DNA from: Gp6-AA40 sp036274155
Lineage (GTDB): Bacteria; Acidobacteriota; Vicinamibacteria; Vicinamibacterales; UBA2999
Length of the DNA: 64,000 bases
Direction: 5' to 3'
Assembly: GCA_036274155.1 (NCBI GenBank)
Contig: DASUGH010000018.1
Location: forward strand, 47,380 to 111,379
This document shows, one piece after another, positions 62,248 through 64,000 of the stretch. A model generated the notes under the pieces. It made no database searches, was not told the origin of the DNA, and saw only the letters and a list, made by a program, of their open reading frames with translations. The translations under genes were made by a program, and so were the position numbers. How positions within the stretch are numbered: position 1 is the stretch's first letter; the number at the start of each line of letters is the position of its first letter.

Positions 62248-64000
62248 ATGAAGACCTGTCGCCCGATTGACCGGATGCTGCTGTCGGCGCCGTTCTTCCT
62301 GCTCGGCGCCGCGATGGTCGTCGCACAAACGCCGGAGGCTTCGACGCGCGGTTCGAGCTTCGCTGCCGATGTACGGCCGATCCTCGCCGAGACCTGCCAG
62401 ACGTGCCACAACAGCCGGATCCTGTCGGGCGGCCTCGACATCGCGCCGTTGCTCGATGCCGGGTCGCTCGCGAGCCAACGCGCCACCTGGGAGCGGGTCA
62501 TCGGAAAGCTGCACGCCGGCGAGATGCCGCCAAAAGGGGCGCCGAAGCCGCCGGCGGAGAAAGTGACATCGCTCCTGACCTGGGTCGAGCGCGAGTTCGA
62601 TCGGATCGACCGGGCCCAGCCTGTCAACCCCGGCCGCGTGACGGCTCGACGCCTCAACCGTCAGGAATATGCGAACACCGTCCGCGATCTGCTTGGAGTG
62701 GAGATCCGCCCGGAAGACGAGTTCCCGCCTGACGACTCGGGCTACGGGTTCGACACCATCGCCGACGTGCTCACGGTGTCGCCGGCACTGATGCAGAAAT
62801 ACCTGTCGCTGGCCGAGCGCATCGCCTCGCGGGCCGTTGGCGGCGACCCGCTGCCGGCCGCCGGATTCTTCAGTCGCAGAGATCGCGTTCGCCGTCTGGA
62901 CGCCGGCGCCATCGAGCTTCGCGAAATCATCGAGCGCGACGCCGAGTATCTCGTTCGTGTGACCGTTGCCGGATATCGTCCGAACCAGAACGCGCCGGTG
63001 ACGCTGGCCATCTCCGTCGACGGCAAGACGGTGAAGACGGCAACGATTCCGGTGGGCATCAGCGCGGTGAACCGGCAGGGCGGCGCGACGCAGCGGACGA
63101 TCGAAGAAGTGCGCGTCTTCGTTCCCGGCAACACCCACGTCTTTCGCGCCGCGCTCGTCGGCGACGATGGCCTCGACGCTGTTCCGGAGAACGTGCGGCT
63201 GAATGCCAGCCGCAACATCTTTCCTGAGACGATCGAGATCGCGGGTCCTTACGCCCCGTCCTCGATTCGGCCCGCCGCGAAATCCTGGCTCACCTGTGCT
63301 CCTTCATCGGGAACCGCGTGCGTGACCCGCACGTTGAGCGCTCTCGCCCGGCTCGCGTACCGCCGCCCGGTGTCGAAAACGGAGGTGAACGAGCTCGTCG
63401 CGATCGTGGACAAAGGCCAAGCCGCAGGCTATTCACCAGAACAGAGCCTGCAGTTCGGGATCGCGGCAATGCTGGTGTCTCCCAACTTCCTCTTCAGGAT
63501 CGAGCGCGATCCAAAGGCGGGGACGACGAGACGCATCAGCGATCTCGAGCTGGCCACGCGCCTCAGCTACTTTCTCTGGAGCTCGATGCCGGACGATGCG
63601 CTGCTGCGGCTCGCCGAGCGGGGAAGGCTCCGCGATCCAAAGGCGCGGCGCGCGCAGGTCGCACGGATGATCTCGGACCCGAAGTCGGCGGCGCTGGCAG
63701 AGAACTTCGCCGGGCAGTGGCTCGAAACCAGGAGCCTCGACGCCGCCAAACCCGATGCCGCGAAGTTTCCCACGTGGGGTCCGGAGCTCCGCGACGCGAT
63801 GCGCACCGAGACGAGGATGTTCTTCGAGACGGTGTTGCGCGAAAACCGTCCGATCGCCGATTTCATCGACGGAAAGTACAGCTTCCTCAACGAACGTCTC
63901 GCGAGACACTACGGCATTGGTGACGTGGCTGGTCCGGAGTTCCGGCGTGTCGAGCTCACCACCAGCCAGCGTAGCGGCGTGTTCACACAGGCGAGCGTGC
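62248..64000 (+). CDS. DUF1592/DUF1587-type planctomycete-like cytochrome c protein, 3' end outside window
   Basis: At least 584 aa; the frame is open to the right edge. A signal peptide (MLLSAPFFLLGAAMVVAQ) is followed by a haem motif CQTCHN (Cys 50, Cys 53, His 54) and GGLDIA. A DUF1587-type segment follows (RRLNRQEYANTVRDLLGVEI), then DUF1595-like (LARLAYRRPVSKTEVNELVA) and DUF1592-like (DLELATRLSYFLWSSMPDDA, FAGQWLETRSLDAAKPD). This multidomain family is common in Planctomycetes and Acidobacteria and is usually followed by a DUF1552 gene; its reaction is not known. ATG 62248 lies 3 bp after the hydrolase stop. Confidence 0.92.
   Translation, partial: MKTCRPIDRMLLSAPFFLLGAAMVVAQTPEASTRGSSFAADVRPILAETCQTCHNSRILSGGLDIAPLLDAGSLASQRATWERVIGKLHAGEMPPKGAPKPPAEKVTSLLTWVEREFDRIDRAQPVNPGRVTARRLNRQEYANTVRDLLGVEIRPEDEFPPDDSGYGFDTIADVLTVSPALMQKYLSLAERIASRAVGGDPLPAAGFFSRRDRVRRLDAGAIELREIIERDAEYLVRVTVAGYRPNQNAPVTLAISVDGKTVKTATIPVGISAVNRQGGATQRTIEEVRVFVPGNTHVFRAALVGDDGLDAVPENVRLNASRNIFPETIEIAGPYAPSSIRPAAKSWLTCAPSSGTACVTRTLSALARLAYRRPVSKTEVNELVAIVDKGQAAGYSPEQSLQFGIAAMLVSPNFLFRIERDPKAGTTRRISDLELATRLSYFLWSSMPDDALLRLAERGRLRDPKARRAQVARMISDPKSAALAENFAGQWLETRSLDAAKPDAAKFPTWGPELRDAMRTETRMFFETVLRENRPIADFIDGKYSFLNERLARHYGIGDVAGPEFRRVELTTSQRSGVFTQASV

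Overview
This is a 64 kb, GC-rich chromosomal window that looks like it comes from an Acidobacteriota genome, inferred to be of the Solibacter/Vicinamibacter type. The evidence is a set of families typical of, or named for, that phylum: an orphan MacB/FtsX-type permease of the acidobacterial duplicated orphan permease (ADOP) type, one TIGR03435-type protein, four VWFA-related acidobacterial (TIGR03436-type) secreted proteins, three TonB-dependent receptors with N-terminal carboxypeptidase-regulatory domains, two PknB-type kinases fused to sensor domains, and ECF sigma factors. I saw no rRNA, tRNA, CRISPR array, prophage or insertion sequence. Family names are recognised from sequence only; no database was searched.

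Layout. 1-6.7 kb: the end of a PQQ quinoprotein, an XRE-STAND-TPR regulator and a TonB receptor. 6.7-15.7 kb: a kinase translationally coupled to an ECF sigma factor, a vanadium haloperoxidase, and a second kinase behind an amidohydrolase. 15.8-26.5 kb: secreted or enzymatic genes (tannase-like esterase, OmpA protein, amidase, ADOP permease, metallo-beta-lactamase-fold hydrolase). 26.7-37 kb: a TonB-like lipoprotein, a CpaE-like ATPase, a degenerate receiver protein, an esterase, a YjbQ/radical-SAM/SpoIIE-phosphatase cluster, a membrane-bound winged-helix regulator and a two-gene ABC-2 exporter. 37.3-46.1 kb: a VWA protein behind a TonB receptor, TIGR03435, and a sigma/anti-sigma/secreted-protein operon with ATGA overlaps at both junctions. 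46.3-49.4 kb: a short SecA paralogue next to a J-domain protein and a small secreted protein. 49.5-64 kb: a Tat-type phosphoesterase, a GT87-like membrane protein, three tandem VWA paralogues with the ghost of another copy between them, a TonB receptor, an alpha/beta hydrolase and a right-edge-truncated DUF1592-type cytochrome protein.

The themes are envelope and secretion functions (outer-membrane receptors, signal peptides on about half the products, an accessory SecA) and one- or two-gene signalling units (sigma-kinase, sigma-antisigma, STAND regulator, SpoIIE phosphatase).

The most unusual content is non-coding or at gene edges. Heptanucleotide minisatellites sit at four intergenic sites. 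A dispersed GAGGCACAGAGG repeat appears both between genes and as the DNA encoding a VWA signal peptide. A structured 405-bp gap at 24.2-24.6 kb has a good promoter and a perfect hairpin and may encode an RNA. Several genes have a -10-like box only 5-8 nt before the start codon, suggesting leaderless transcripts.
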